64,000 nt of DNA, from positions 200,562,037-200,626,036 of the forward strand of contig OZ024740.1 of NCBI GenBank assembly GCA_964016885.1, in the 5' to 3' direction. Of the stretch, positions 12,881 through 24,623 are shown piece by piece; within the stretch, counting starts at the first letter, position 1, and each line of letters starts with the position of its first letter. The notes beneath the pieces were generated by a model. That model had not been told where the DNA came from. It ran no database searches and was given only the letters and a program-made list of their open reading frames with translations. The position numbers were made by a program, and so were the translations under genes. The DNA is from Eledone cirrhosa (lineage: Eukaryota > Mollusca > Cephalopoda > Octopoda > Eledonidae).

Positions 12881-15333
12881 AATTCTTTAGGGATGCGCTG
12901 TGGGAATTCACTAGGGAAATTTTCCATCCAGAATTGTATTGCCTCTATACCTAGGTTGTGTGGGATATTGGAATATAAATTGATGACATCAAAGGTTACT
13001 AGTAGGGTATGTTCATTATTGAGTGTTGTTGGGAGGTGGTTGAGCATGTCAAGGTCGTCCCTTATGAAGCTTTTTATGTGTTTTAGGAAAGGTTTAAGCA
13101 GAATATCTAGGAAGTTGCTTAGGCGGTGGGTTTCACATGTGGTGCCTGCTATTATGGGTCTTAATTTAAGGTCACCAGGAGGGGCTATATTGATGTAAAC
13201 GTCTGTGGCTTGCTTGCGGGACCTACCTATTACTTCGCTTTTGTGTGTCTTGGGGATACCGTAGAAGAGGCTGGTTCTGCTTTTGAAATTGGTGATGTAG
13301 TTGTAATAATCTGTCTCCATAAGGACTACTGCACTCCCTTTATCTTCCTCTTTGATTGTTAGGGTTTTGTCGTTTTTTAGACTGTTAAGATCATTCCATT
13401 CTTTTTTGCTTAAGTTTGGTTTTTGTTATGTCTGTGTAAGTGGTCGTATGGGTAATTTGTAATGTGTTCACAGAATTGATCGAGGAATTTATTCTTGCCT
13501 TTTGGTGGGGTGTAGTTGATTCTATTTCTGGCTATTGAGTCATCCTCATTGTATTTGTCGTATAGTTGTTCGCTGAGTCTTAGTTTTCTACAGAATTCTG
13601 CAATATCTTCCTTCATTTCGGGGTAGTTTGGTTGTTGGGGAGTTGGTGTAAATTTAAGACCTTTGGAGAGTATGTTGATTTGGTCTATTGTTAATTCTTT
13701 AGAGGTTAAATTGACAATTTTTATAGCATTTTGTGTCTCTTGTGTTTTTTGTGTTATCTTGTAATCCTGTGTCTGTGTGCTGTGTCTAAAAAATGATTAC
13801 GGAAGTTGTGATGGCTGTTGAAGTTTGGATGTCTCTTATAGTTGTATTGGCTCCTGCTGTTGTTGTAAGACGGTGTGTAGCTGTGGTGGTTGTTGAGTTT
13901 AGGTTGTATTGAGCCCTGCTGATGTTGTTGTAGGGTCTGTAGATTTGATGGACGTGGTTATAGGGTGTGAAGTTGTGGTGGTTGTTGAAGTTGGGTTGTA
14001 TCGTATGGTTGTGTTGAGCACTGCTGTTGTTGTAGGGTGTGTAGACTTGGTGGTAGTTGTAGTAGGGTTGTCTCGTGTGGTCATATTGAGTCCTGTTGTT
14101 GCTGTTATATGGTGTGTAGCTATGGTGGTTGTAGTGGTTAGGGTGTCTCGTGTGGCTGTATTGTCCCCTGCTGGTATTGTTGTAGTAGGATGTGGTTAGT
14201 GGGGGAGGGTAGATTAGAGTTTCCTTATAGCAGGTGTGTGGTTGTGAGGCCCTGTGTGACATGTGTAGTAGTTGTGTAATTTGGGTTTTATGTTGGAAGT
14301 AACGATGGTTGTGTGTTTGTTGTGTGGGAGTGTTAGGGGGGTTGTAAGTGTGGGGGATTTTATGGTTTCTACTGGTAGGAGAGAAGTTGTAGTGTCTATC
14401 TTGTAGCTGATGTTTCTCTATTACTATATTTGTTGCTTGGGAGTCCGTGTGGTAGTTGTGTGGAAGATGTAGGAGGTAGAGGCGAGGTGATGCCTTCTTT
14501 TGTTGGTATGTGGGGAGGTATTGTTCTTTTGTTGTTGTTGGTTGTTGTGTGGTGTTTGGGTGTTGAGTGAGTTTTCTTGTTATTATGGTTTTAATGAAGG
14601 GGCTCTTAGATGTGTGTTCTTTTTGGAAAAGTTTTTCATAGTTAGAGAACCAGGTTTCATTTATTTCCAAGCTTTGAAGGGATTTTAATTCTTCCTTATT
14701 ACGGTCCTCTAACCATAATTTTGAAATATTTTCTAGGGTGGTGTCTTTGGTTATATTGATAATTGCTAGATTAATCTCATCGTCGATTGATTTGATCCTA
14801 TCTTCATTTGCTTGGGCTCTCAATTTAAGGAGTTCAATTTCGGTTTTTATGTTATCAAGTGCCATTCTTTTCTTGAGGCGTCTTTGTGTCTCTGTTTCGT
14901 TTGGGATGGATTTAATTTGTAGTTTGCCGGGGATGATTAATGGGGATGAGTTAATCCATTTTTCATAGATCTCCGCTTTGTTATTGTTTTGTATCATCTT
15001 CCAAAAGGAGAATTTCCTGTTATTAACAGATGTGTACCATTGTGGTATTAATTTGTTTTTTATTTGGTAAGTTGTAAGTGTATTAGTGTCATGTGTATTT
15101 TCATTCGTTTGAATAGGATTTGTGTTGTTATTCAGGTGTGTTTTTATTGTTTCACATAAGTTATTGATATTGTCGTTGATTTCATAGGATGTGTATTTCG
15201 GGATTGTTTCTTCACTTATAGAGTTAAGTTTGTTGGTGCGTATTGACAAATTAGAGTTAATTTTTTATAGTTCTTGGAGTATCTCTTGATTGATGCTGAT
15301 GAGAATGGAGTCTGTTTTTGTTTTAGTAGGCAT
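12881..15333 (-). pseudogene. Penelope-like element, 5' two thirds (N-terminal region and start of RT)
   Basis: Read on the minus strand, an ATG near 15333 starts a frame that meets a TAA near 15266 and continues to 13786. It begins with a charged, probably coiled-coil stretch (KKRMALDNIKTEIELLKLRA; ETWFSNYEKLFQKEH), then becomes a Thr/Tyr/Asn/His-rich repetitive segment. After frameshifts, 13616-13410 and 13320-12881 give the reverse transcriptase start with YGIPKTHK, LRPIIAGTTCETHRLSNFLD and LVTFDVINLYSNIPHN (first catalytic Asp). GIPKTHK and FDVxxLYxNIP are typical of Penelope-like RTs. The catalytic YxDD part and any GIY-YIG domain are missing because the copy ends at LINE copy C. It differs clearly from the E1-E7 family. 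Confidence 0.75.
13840..14210 (-). repeat. Degenerate coding minisatellite in the PLE N-terminal ORF
   Basis: On the minus strand, units of roughly 18-20 residues recur, each containing a [HD]HTRQP/HTIQP-like string, then a YTPYN- or YRPYN-like string. The repeats keep one frame over about 120 residues despite divergence, suggesting expansion while the ORF was still coding. Confidence 0.55.
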
Positions 15334-15469
15334 TTTCTTATCTTGCGTGGGAGTGAATAATAATAATAATAAAATGTGGAGAGGAAGCACACGAGTTAGG
15401 ATATATATACAATAGAAGTAAATATATACCCAAATAAAAATGAAAAAATCAAAAATAATAATTTTCTCC

Positions 15470-15614
15470 ACTTTTGGCACAAGGCCAGCAATTATCTCAT
15501 TGCATTACTGGTACTTTATTTTATCGACCTTGTAAGGATGAAAGGCAAAGTGAACCTCGGTTGGATTTGAACTCAGAATGGAAAGGGCCGTAACTCTATG
15601 CATCAAAGCATGGC
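15470..15614 (-). mobile_element. Octopus-type tRNA-derived SINE, head truncated
   Basis: The minus strand reads GGTTTGAACTCAGAATGG-like promoter remnants, the conserved core TTTGCCTTTCATCCTTACAAGGTCGATAAAATAAAGTACCAG (split here for reading only), and the tail CTTGTGCCAAAAGTGG. The tRNA-like head upstream of the CATGCTTTG segment is missing. Confidence 0.8.
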
Positions 15615-15813
15615 GTAATAATAATTGTTTCTACTTTTGGCACAAGGCCAACACTTATCACAGTGTATTACTGGTACTTTATTTTATCGACCCTGTAAGG
15701 ATGAAAGGCAAAATTAACCTCGGCGGTATTTGAACTCAGATCATAAAGGGCCGTAACTCTTTGCTGCATATCGTGGCGTCTCACCCTCTACCGATACTGC
15801 CAATCCACCGCAA
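15615..15813 (-). mobile_element. Octopus-type tRNA-derived SINE, near full length
   Basis: Complete on the minus strand, from GCGGTGGATTGGCAGTATCGG through a B-box-like GAGTTCAAATACCGCC to the tail TTGTGCCAAAAGTAGAAACA. Short TAATAATAAT-like flanks on both sides fit a target-site duplication. It lies immediately next to another SINE in the same orientation. Confidence 0.85.
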
Positions 15814-16227
15814 TAATAATAAAGTAGAATAATACATACATATGTGCACGCGCGGAAGTTATACATACAATCACGTATACCCAAATGTACAAGATACACA
15901 TGTGTGGGCATACTAGCGCGTTATAAATGAAACATGCTGTATCAAAACATCTATAATATTAAAGCCGTGTGTATTATGTATGTATGTATCCTACACACCT
16001 CCCTATAGTTTTTTTTAGCTTTACTCTCTCCGTCGCTCTTCCCTCTCTCTTTAATAGATCATTCCCCCTCTCTATAATTTAACTGCTTTACTCTCTCTGT
16101 CGTTCTTCACTCTCAACTATTATAAAGCTGAGCGTCGTCTCTCTCTATCTCTTTCCCTCGTTCACTCTCTCTATAATTTAACTGCTTTACTCTCTGTCTC
16201 TCTTCACTCTCTATAAGACAACACTCT

Positions 16228-16550
16228 TTTACTTTCTGCAGCTACCTTCAATATATACCCAGGTTCTGCTGCACGTCGGGCTGAAGGGGCCAAACTCCTC
16301 AAATACCGGTCGCTCTCCGACAGGTTTGCGGTCGTACCTCTGGCAGTGGGGACTTCTGGTGTCCTCAGACCCAGGGCTACCTCCTTACTCACCACCGTAG
16401 GCGCTGAGCTGGCCAGCCGCAGGCGTGAGCCCCGCGAGTTGGAGTGGCTTTTCCAGCGCGTCTCCCTTGGCGTCCTCTGGGGAAACGGCTTCTCCATTCT
16501 GTCCGCCGGGGCTCTAGGTGCGCCCCATTGCGTACCGTTGTAGTTGTTGT
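16228..16550 (+). pseudogene. 3' fragment of the PHD-finger LINE family
   Basis: The plus strand encodes GSAARRAEGAKLL.., then GVLRPRATSLLTTVGAELAS and ELEWLFQRVSLGVLWGNGFS. This matches the C-terminal end of the LINE at 27500-30484 almost residue for residue, in the opposite orientation. Only about 100 codons survive. It is flanked by CT-rich sequence containing repeats of CTCTCTATAATTTAACTGC, so it appears to have inserted into, or been captured by, another repeat. Confidence 0.7.
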
Positions 16551-16938
16551 ATACAGATATTAACTCATCAATCCATTATTTATATCATATATCAACATAG
16601 AGATGAGCGTCGTATGTATGTTTATTTCAAAAGGATAACCTCCTTCAAATTCGGTCAACACACAAGCAGGTAATACTTACATCAAAACGCAACCCTCTTG
16701 AAAGACAGAGAGTGAAAGAGACAGATTAGGAAAACTACACACACACACATCTAAAGAGAAAGAGAGAGGTGAGAGGAGAGAGATAGGGAAACAGAAACAG
16801 AGGGACGGGCAAGTAGGAAATACATACATCTAAAATCATTTGGATACAAATATCATAATATAATGGTTGCAGAACGAAAATGCAGACAGATATAATAATG
16901 TATGTATCCCACACACTTTTTCTGTCGTCGCTCTCATA

Positions 16939-16939
<1 letters not shown>

Positions 16940-17002
<63 letters not shown>

Positions 17003-17190
17003 CACACACACAGACACACACACACACATACACACAGACACGCACACACACACAAATACACATACTTTCACACCTGATTTCGCCAATTGCCGGATAACAT
17101 CAAACAAAACACACAGACACACACATGCACATACACATATACACAAACACACATACGCATACACAAACACACACACACATATCTATACTT
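16940..17190. repeat. (CA)n microsatellite and CA-rich sequence
   Basis: A long (CA)n run with interruptions; open frames through it are low complexity and not genes. Confidence 0.9.
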
Positions 17191-17315
17191 TATATATATG
17201 TATGTATTATGTAAGATCATACCCCCTCTCTATAATTTTTACTCTCTCTGTCGCTCTTCACTCTCTATATGACAAACACTGTTTTAGTTTCCGTATCTCC
17301 CTTCAATATATACAC

Positions 17316-17318
<3 letters not shown>

Positions 17319-17373
<55 letters not shown>

Positions 17374-17481
17374 AGGAAAACTACACATACATATCTACAG
17401 AGAGAGACAGAAAAACAGAGGGAGGGGGAAAAGACAGAGATAGGCCGTTAGACAGAGCGAGATACAATTAAAGTGTTAGTT

Positions 17482-17531
<50 letters not shown>
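17319..17531. repeat. Two (GA)n microsatellites
   Basis: Runs of GA at about 17319-17368 and 17488-17531 separated by purine-rich sequence. They recall the CT-rich repeats at 16020-16220 on the other strand. Confidence 0.9.
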
Positions 17532-17535
<4 letters not shown>

Positions 17536-17589
17536 AAGGACAATGTGACATGGGAGGGTGTGTGGTATATTTGCAGTGAAGTGGTGGGG

Positions 17590-17634
17590 TAGGTATACCT
17601 AGCCGGGCGCCAGCAGGACGGGCCATCTAGTAAT
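17590..17634 (+). other. Possible Helitron-like 3' terminus
   Basis: A GC-rich stretch able to form a hairpin (GCCGGGCGCC..GACGGGCC) stands 2-3 bases before CTAG followed by T, in otherwise AT- and GA-rich sequence. Helitrons end with a hairpin followed by CTRR and insert before T. No matching 5' end was found, so this is weak. Confidence 0.3.
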
Positions 17635-18170
17635 ATAATAAAGGTGGGTCATTTAGAGAAACGACAAGAGTCATAAAATTTAGGATTACACAAACAGAAT
17701 GGGTGGATGGTCAATGGGTAATGCATTCTCATTTTGATTATCACCTAACGAGGGCTTCAAAAATTGTGGCTTCGCAAGACAGGCAAAGAGTCCGACACAC
17801 ATGAATGCACGCGACGATTTGACCGGATGAAAGATAGACGTTGTTTTGTAACTAAACCAATTATATGACTGATAATGAACCAATGAGCGAATACCGCTGT
17901 ATGCCACGTTGATGGAATGTGGTAAATATAACAAGAAATTGGGAGATATTCATCCACCATCAGAGACGAGCTTTATATTGAAGCATGTCTGGGGATCTTT
18001 CAATTCCAGAGTCAGGTTCGATCACTAATAGAACGTTCCTCGAGCATATGTAATATGTTAGTAAATATGGTAAGATGCAACACTAATTCTTCGTTCTTTA
18101 CTCTAATACTATCGATACTCTGCTCACTCGGCATACCGCCTACGGACGCAATTATCTTGCAACACTACAC

Positions 18171-18171
<1 letters not shown>

Positions 18172-18208
<37 letters not shown>
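18172..18208. repeat. (AT)n at the 5' border of PLE E1
   Basis: The PLE coding sequence begins within a few bases of the end of this tract, at the position of the conserved LYKMD motif, so the element's 5' truncation point coincides with the tract. Confidence 0.85.
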
Positions 18209-18210
<2 letters not shown>

Positions 18211-20527
18211 GTGGGAAAGCTGTACAAGATGGACGCGAGTAAGTATAAAAAATTCATCTATAAGGAACTACACAAAGACTACAAAAAGACACCCTCTAGT
18301 ACCCTAAGTGACATAAATAGAGTAGGGAAGGATATAGTCACCAGCTTAGAAATAGAAAAGTACACTAACCAGTACGTCCCTCTGACGCCTAAATTCTCTC
18401 TTAAGGATCACAAATATGACTTTAATGAAAGCCCCTCTATTAGACTAATATGCCCCTCTACATCAGGTATAGGTAAGATTAGTAAAGTGATCCTCGACAG
18501 AGTACTACTGGAGCTTAATAGAAAGGCTAAGGTCTGCCTCTGGGGCAACACCGACCAGGTCATAAATTGGTTCACCAAGTTGCCGGATAAAGCCACCCTG
18601 AAATTCATCCAGTTTGATATAGATAGTTACTACGCCTCTATCTCTCCCATACTCTTAAATAAGGCACTTATCTTAGCTAGATCTAACACTAGCCTCACTA
18701 AAAAAGAAATAGACATAATTCTAGCGGCACGTAGAACCATTATCCAGTTCGAAGGCTCCCACTGGACCAGAACCAACCGTCCTGATAACTTCGATGTCAC
18801 GATGGGGTCCAGTGACTCAGCGCAAGCAACTGACCTGGTTGGGATATACCTCCTACATAAGCTTAGGGAAGAAATACCGGCCCTACAAGGAGGTATATAT
18901 AGGGACGACGCCCTGTTTACCGTTAGGAACCATAGCCCCCGTAGGATAGAGAACCTTAACAAACATATATACAGGTTCTTTAAGTCATACGGCCTATCCG
19001 TAACTATGGACCTCAACCACAGGGTTGTCAACTTCCTGGACGTGACCCTGGAGTTGAGTACGGGCTTATACAAGCCATACCATAAGCCTAGAGAGTGCCT
19101 CTCTTATATTAATTATGCCTCCAACCACCCTAAGCAGACTCTCAACTCCATAGCCTATAGTATCTCACATAGAATCTCGAGGCTATCCGCCAATGAGGAT
19201 ATCTTCAACCAAGCGGCAGATTACTACAATAAGGCCCTGATAAGCGCTGGCTTTAACCGAGGAATTTCCTACATCCCTAACGCTAGCTCTAGAAACCACC
19301 CCCTCATAAAACTAAAGTTATTGTAAGCCATACCTATAACCGATCACGCGGCGACCTCGTTGAAGTCGGATATAATAGAATAGATAACCGCACCAAAGAT
19401 AACGTCCCCGGCGACGGTGAACACTGTAGATTACTCAAACTATTTCCCTATTACAAAACCAACAAAGGCGACGGCCTACTACCAACGCCTTCCAACCAAC
19501 ATCTTCGTGTACATAAACATGGAAGAGGTAGAAAGAGTGAACCCGAGCATAAAGTGAAAGGGGCACCGAACGGGCGACTGCGCATTAACATACATAAGAG
19601 CGGTCACTTAGATGGAACCAGCCGTAGCAAAAGTACAAGGACACGTAATCGCCACCGTAACATCCTATGGTCCCCCCCCCCTACTCTCGGAGTGTGGCCT
19701 CCAACATACCCCGGATGTTCTTCAAAGCCTTAGAGAAGAACTTCCCGCCCAACCATAGGTATAGAAAAATTCGTAATAGGAACAATATAAAAATATCCTT
19801 CTCTACTACTCCTAACCTAGCAGACATCATAGGAACAACGAACCACAGTAAGATCACCAAGACACAGCACATCGACACAGATGCACCTACACCTGACAAT
19901 AACTATATCGGCCTTAACAACTCCCTGGCAGCATCCAATAGTGTTGGCAACGGCATCCGCAGACGCAACCAGAATAACCGCAAAATGACTGGGGAACATG
20001 CAGAAAGTGACGTGAGGAATAACAATCGCACCGCCCCGCGTGCTGTGGGTTGTAATTGTGCTAACGACAGCTGCAGTAGCGTAGGTAACAACGTAGGCAG
20101 CAACAATGATAGCCTTACAGTGGGAAATAGACGGAACCGCGACAGAAATTGCAACTGCCGCGACAGAGGACGCTGCCCCCTTAGAGGATACTGCTTGACT
20201 GATAGGGTTATATATAGATGCACTATTACTAGCCACAATAGCGTTAAACATTATATAGGAGCCACCTCCGGCCCGTTCAAAATTAGGTTTCGAACACATC
20301 TCCACTCTTTCACAAATAGAAAACTAAGGCACTCCACTTCACTAGCGGACTACATCACATCACTAAAGGACTTAAACATCAGCTTCTCCAGGCACTGGGA
20401 GATTGTCGGCAGGGCTGCACCGTACAACTTCAAGAGGAAATGCGATCTTTGCCTCATGGAGCTCTACCACATCATAACTGCACCCCACGAGCTCATCAAC
20501 TGCAGAGCTGAAACAGCGATAAGTTGA
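18211..20527 (+). pseudogene. PLE E1 (family A): reverse transcriptase + GIY-YIG-like endonuclease, broken
   Basis: The frame starts in the conserved LYKMD segment, so the first N-terminal residues are missing. RT landmarks in order: FSLKDHK, RLICPSTSGIGKISKVILDR, INWFTKL, FIQFDIDSYYASISP (first catalytic Asp), NFDVTMGSSDSAQATDLVG, GGIYRDDALFTV (catalytic DD), VNFLDVTLEL, SNHPKQTLN. A frameshift near 19310 ends this frame. The Pro-rich PPYSRSVASN block and the C-terminal domain resume at 19667 behind a run of C. The endonuclease part has CNCRDRGRCPLRGYC, RVIYRC, HYIGA and FKIRFRTHLHSF, then KCDLCLMELYHII, resembling a GIY-YIG domain with preceding Cys-rich motif. Classification as Penelope-like rests on the RT/GIY-YIG pairing and motif resemblance. 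E6 and E7 belong to the same family. Confidence 0.8.
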
Positions 20528-21099
20528 ACACATCGCTTAAAGATATCCTTCTTCAGATGGGTTAAGGATGAAGAGTGAAACAGTACACTGGATCTCCCTG
20601 CAACAAGTATTAACACCCCGGCGGGCAGGCGCTGCAAAATAACACCCAGGAAACAATCCTTGCATACCAGACCCAGCTTCAGACAAACGGATGCGGCAAA
20701 AAAAAAAAAAATTGTCCGGGATAGACTGCCCTAACACCGGCCAGAGTTACCTCCCTTGACCAATATATTTTTGCGAGCAATGAACCTTGATGTGGATTTA
20801 ACCCCCAAAACTCTTTCCGAGCAATATAAGGAACACTTGTGATTATGCTCTTGAGAAGCCCAACTGGGCGAAACGTACGTAGGTGATATTTTAAATAAAC
20901 ATGTTTTAACGGTATATTCTCCGATTTTTTACTTTCCCACGTGCTCACGCTCTGCTAACTCTCTAGCCCACTAAATATTAACACTTCGAATATTTAATAC
21001 TGCCGGCACTAGTATCGAGCACCTTTGGCATACGCTACTTGGCAAATAACTATATGTATCACCTATCCCCCCTTTTTTTCCTCTTTCTCGATACGTAAA

Positions 21100-21102
<3 letters not shown>
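20528..21102 (+). mobile_element. 3' UTR of PLE E1 (family A)
   Basis: The same sequence follows the E6 coding region (53458-54048, minus strand) and occurs without coding sequence at 35675-36320. It contains a poly-A run (20698-20711), the hammerhead-like box at 20850-20884 and the distal segment GCCGGCACTAGTATCGAGC, and ends in CTCGATACGTAAATA before (AT)n. Confidence 0.75.
20850..20884 (+). ncRNA. Hammerhead-like motif with non-canonical core (family A PLE)
   Basis: CTTGAGA (20850-20856) is followed by AGCCC-AACT-GGGC, able to form stem II. GAAA (20870-20873), the palindrome ACGTACGT as possible stem III, and an unpaired A follow. Everything matches the type I hammerhead layout except that CTGANGA is replaced by CTTGAGA, and no good stem I is seen. 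Probably inactive, or a divergent variant. Confidence 0.35.

Positions 21103-21145
<43 letters not shown>
21103..21145. repeat. (AT)n between PLE E1 and PLE E2
   Basis: The tract joins the 3' end of E1 directly to the 5'-truncated start of E2. Confidence 0.85.
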
Positions 21146-21147
<2 letters not shown>

Positions 21148-22028
21148 ACAAAATCTGAGACCCCCTTCGACGTTAACATGGGTGCTAGCGACTCAGCTTA
21201 AATTAGTGACCTTGTGGGTCTGTTCTCCTCCACAGGTTGAAGACCCTCTTCACAGGCCTCTCCGGTGGTCTCTACCGAGATGACGGCCTCTTTGCCCTCC
21301 ACAAAATCAACCCCAGGACCACGGATGGGTTCAGGAAAAACCTTTACACCTTCTTTAAAAACTTAGGCCTTAGGATTACCTTAGATTCGAACTTAACTAA
21401 AGCTAACTTCCTAGACGTTACCCTCGACTTAGAAACTTCCCTTTACTACCCGTACCACAAACCTAATGAATCCTTTAGATATATAGACGTTAATTCTAAC
21501 CACCACCCCCCAAAAAATATATTAGACAACCTAGTAAAAAGTGTCTCCATTAGGATATCTAGCCTCGCCGCCAATGAAGATATCTTTAGAGCAGCAGCCC
21601 CCTATTACAACGAGGCCCTGGCCCGCAGCGGCTTTAGAGATAAGATCACCTAGCCTAGTATAGCCCCACGCCCACCCAGGAAGAATAGGCGAAGGCACAT
21701 TAGCTGGTACAACCCCCCCTTCAACCGCGAAGTTTCAACACCTGTAGCTAAAATTTGCTTCACTCTCTTACAAAAACACTTCCCCACCCAACATAGGTAC
21801 TACACTATCCTTAATAAGAATACCATTAGACTCTCTTACTCTACCACACCTAATCTAGCTAGGAACTTAGCCAACAATAACATCAAGAAGCTAAATAAGT
21901 CTACTTTTTCCGAAGCCCATCCAGCAACCGATAGCAACTGCAATTGCCCTGATATGACGACCTGCCCTCTCAACAACAACTGTCTAAAAAAGATCTCGTC
22001 TATATATGCGATGGACTCTCAGGCCCTA
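21146..22028 (+). pseudogene. PLE E2: fragment with RT C-terminus and pre-endonuclease region
   Basis: It starts inside the RT at FDVNMGASDSA (followed by a stop) and reaches GGLYRDDGLFAL (catalytic DD), ANFLDVTLDL and RISSLAANEDIFRAAAPYYN in the frame 21237-21653. After a TAG the frame continues with ISWYNPPFNREV, KHFPTQHRYYTILNKNTIRLS and CNCPDMTTCPLNNNC. The GIY-YIG domain is cut off by another (AT)n tract at about 22029. The sequence is related to E1 but clearly a different family. Confidence 0.7.
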
Positions 22029-22676
22029 TATAATATATATATATATATATATTAGTACAAAGCAAAAGAAAATGCTGACAAATTATTCCCACTGAAAAAT
22101 AGTTTAATTAGGAATAAATATAAATTAGTAATAATTATTAGTTAGTATTCAGTTTTAGTTCTAATTTGTTAACGGTTGCGCATTTCTAATGCTTTTCGAA
22201 AATAATTTTGAGATAGAGTGCTCGTGCTTTTTGCTCTAATCTGATCAGTTTTGGAAATTCTTCCTGTTTTATGTGAAAAAAGTGGCTTGGGAGGCATTAA
22301 AATTTGGTTGGTTGTTGAATGTCACGTGAATAAGCACTATAAATTTCGCGCCAATTTGTGTTGCAAAAATATTTGTAGTCAAAACAATTTTGATTGGTCG
22401 GTAGAAGTCATGTGAATGTTTAAATTGATTTTAGCGTAAGCTGGTTTCGCGCCAAATCTAGGTTTGTTGAAGAGTTGCAGTCATGTTGAGAGGTCAATAG
22501 TCAGGTGTCTATTAAGACAAATATGTGTGTGTGTGTGTAGCAAAGTGGTTCATTGTTGTTATAATGGAAATGAATCGGTCAGTAGGAATGTCTGTGTACG
22601 GGTGTGTGTGTGAGTGGGGGGAGGGGTTATTTTAACATGTTGAAACATATTTTTCAGGTCTTGTATTATACGAGAA

Positions 22677-22679
<3 letters not shown>

Positions 22680-22736
<57 letters not shown>
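22680..22736. repeat. (GT)n microsatellite
   Basis: A pure (GT)n run; GT/CA-rich sequence extends to about 22890 and includes a small hairpin at 22804-22838 (CCAGTATTTTTATTAG with its complement). Confidence 0.9.
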
Positions 22737-23009
22737 ATCTGTGTGTGTATGTATGTCTGTATATTAGTGGTCGCGTGTGCATGCGTGTGTGTGTGTGGAG
22801 GGACCAGTATTTTTATTAGTACCACAAAAATACTGGTCCATGCACACACAAAGACACACACACACTCACACGCATGCACACGCGAACACTAACATATATA
22901 TATATATACTATTTTCCTATTACCCACTCTACTACCCTAAGTATCGAGTACTCTGGTGCTTTATGGTCAACCTGGGTTCTAAGGGAATCTTTCCGGGCCG
23001 TGTAATATA

Positions 23010-23284
23010 ATTGAATATATGAGAGGGATAAACACCTATACAAGTATACATGTGTTCCAATTGCAAATGACCAAGTTAGCTAGGTTGAAATTTACTAATT
23101 AAAACAATATGGTTTGCCTGTCTCGATTTAAAGTAATAAATCAATAAAAATAACAAATCTATATTGGGCAACTGCCTTTGATACCCGTTTTAAAATAGTA
23201 TTTTTTCAACCTAGCTAACTTGGTCATTTGCAATTCGAACACATCTATACTTGAATCGGTGTTCATCCCTCTCATATATTCAAT

Positions 23285-23285
<1 letters not shown>
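23010..23285. repeat. Inverted repeat with ~75-bp arms
   Basis: The left arm (about 23010-23085, ending AAGTTAGCTAGGTTG) is repeated in reverse complement at about 23203-23284 (CAACCTAGCTAACTT ... CCCTCTCATATATTCAA). Spacer about 117 bp. An (AT)n tract follows the right arm. No hammerhead core was found. Confidence 0.8.
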
Positions 23286-23286
<1 letters not shown>

Positions 23287-23329
<43 letters not shown>

Positions 23330-23401
23330 TTACACATACATTCCCCCTCTCTTTTTCTCTGTAATAAATAAATAAATAAATATATATATATATATACATA
23401 C

Positions 23402-23462
<61 letters not shown>

Positions 23463-23470
23463 TGTGTGTG
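23287..23470. repeat. (AT)n and (GT)n microsatellites
   Basis: An (AT)n run at 23287-23325, AAAT repeats near 23365, and (GT)n at 23406-23470. Confidence 0.9.
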
Positions 23471-23559
23471 TGTGCGTATATGTGTGTGTTTGTGTGTGTA
23501 CGCGTATGTGCTTGTGTCTGTGAGTTTGTAAGTGTACGTATACATGTTTGCGGGAACTG

Positions 23560-24130
23560 CTGCTTATAATGCTTTCACTATTATTATTAAGAATAACACT
23601 CATCAAGAGATGAATCATTTTCAAGTGTCATCATCAAAAGATGTTCATGTGTGAACATACTATATTATAAGACTTTAGACTATTGCCCATCACATAATAT
23701 AGTGCCGTGGAGAAGGATGATGAAGAGGAGTAAATGAAGGAGGAAGCCTTTCGAGAATGACGGTGTCGGAAATGATAATACAACCTCGTTACTTAACTTG
23801 TTAAAGAAACTAATATGAAAGATAATACCGATACTATATAGTGTAAAATTGCTATATAGTGTAGTATTAAATTTCCATTACTACTCCTTATAGAACACAA
23901 CTGAAATCGTCTTTGAAAGCTATTAATTAAACTAGTTTTATTCGTTTAAATATTTCACATGAAAGTTTTTTGTCAGCAGGAAACTTTATCAACTCTTTGA
24001 AACATTACTAAATCAGTTTAGTTTGCATTTGTGGAGACATCGACAATTGTGGAGACATCGACACATTACACTATCATTATAGCCACGCATTATACTATCA
24101 TTAATAACGCTAGTTAATAATATACATTTA
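23560..24130. other. AT-rich sequence without recognisable features
   Basis: No coding potential, SINE promoter or terminal repeat was recognised. A short direct duplication (TGTGGAGACATCGACA, twice near 24030-24065) is the only visible structure. Confidence 0.5.
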
Positions 24131-24267
24131 CACATACACACAAACACACGTACACTCACACACACATACACAGACACACACAGACACACACAGACACACA
24201 CGCACACACATATATATATATAGTGACGAAACATAAGTCAATTGCATGAACTCATAATCCTTTATTT

Positions 24268-24323
24268 ACTGCTATATATATTTCAATGATAGCCATTGAA
24301 TTGCTATGACCTCATCAGGCAGT
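24268..24323 (-). ncRNA. Hammerhead ribozyme motif, type I (HHR-a)
   Basis: Minus strand: CTGATGA (24318-24312) preceded by ACTGC. Stem II GGTCATAGC/GCTATCATT pairs with two G-U pairs and one C-C mismatch. GAAA (24284-24281) is followed by the alternating AT palindrome as stem III, H17 = A at 24273, and GCAGT (24272-24268). ACTGC/GCAGT pair perfectly as stem I. The core is intact. It follows a CA-rich and (AT)n stretch. Confidence 0.75.
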
Positions 24324-24579
24324 TAGTCAGTTCTTAGATATGCCAGCACTGTGTTTATGGTGTTGATGGTATCAGAGCCTTGGGACATATACATATATAA
24401 ACATATAAATATATATATATATATATAAACACATATATACACATACACACACACACATATATATATATATGTGTATAAATATTTCGTATCTCCAAAGAAA
24501 TAGTTTTAGGAAGCCGTAGCTATGCAGACACCCGAGGACTAACGCCCTCTGGTGATGTCCAGTAGAAGGAAAAGGGACA

Positions 24580-24623
24580 ACCGTCTATGCATTTCAGGCT
24601 TAACTGGCCTTCGTCAGGATGGT
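24580..24623 (-). ncRNA. Hammerhead ribozyme motif, type I (HHR-b, left arm)
   Basis: Minus strand: ACCATC, CTGACGA (24617-24611), stem II AGGC/GCCT with 7-nt loop, GAAA (24595-24592), stem III ATGCAT, H17 = A, then GACGGT. Stem I pairs with one A-C mismatch. The core is intact. Confidence 0.75.

Noticed and set aside
16020..17300. A CRISPR-like or satellite array suggested by repeated CTCTCTATAATTTAACTGC
   Set aside because: Copies are irregularly spaced and embedded in CT/GA microsatellite; no regular repeat-spacer structure, and the genome is eukaryotic.
19817..20305. 162-codon minus-strand frame over PLE E1, mirrored at 54271-54759 over E6
   Set aside because: It is the antisense shadow of the PLE linker and C-terminal region; conservation follows from the sense gene.
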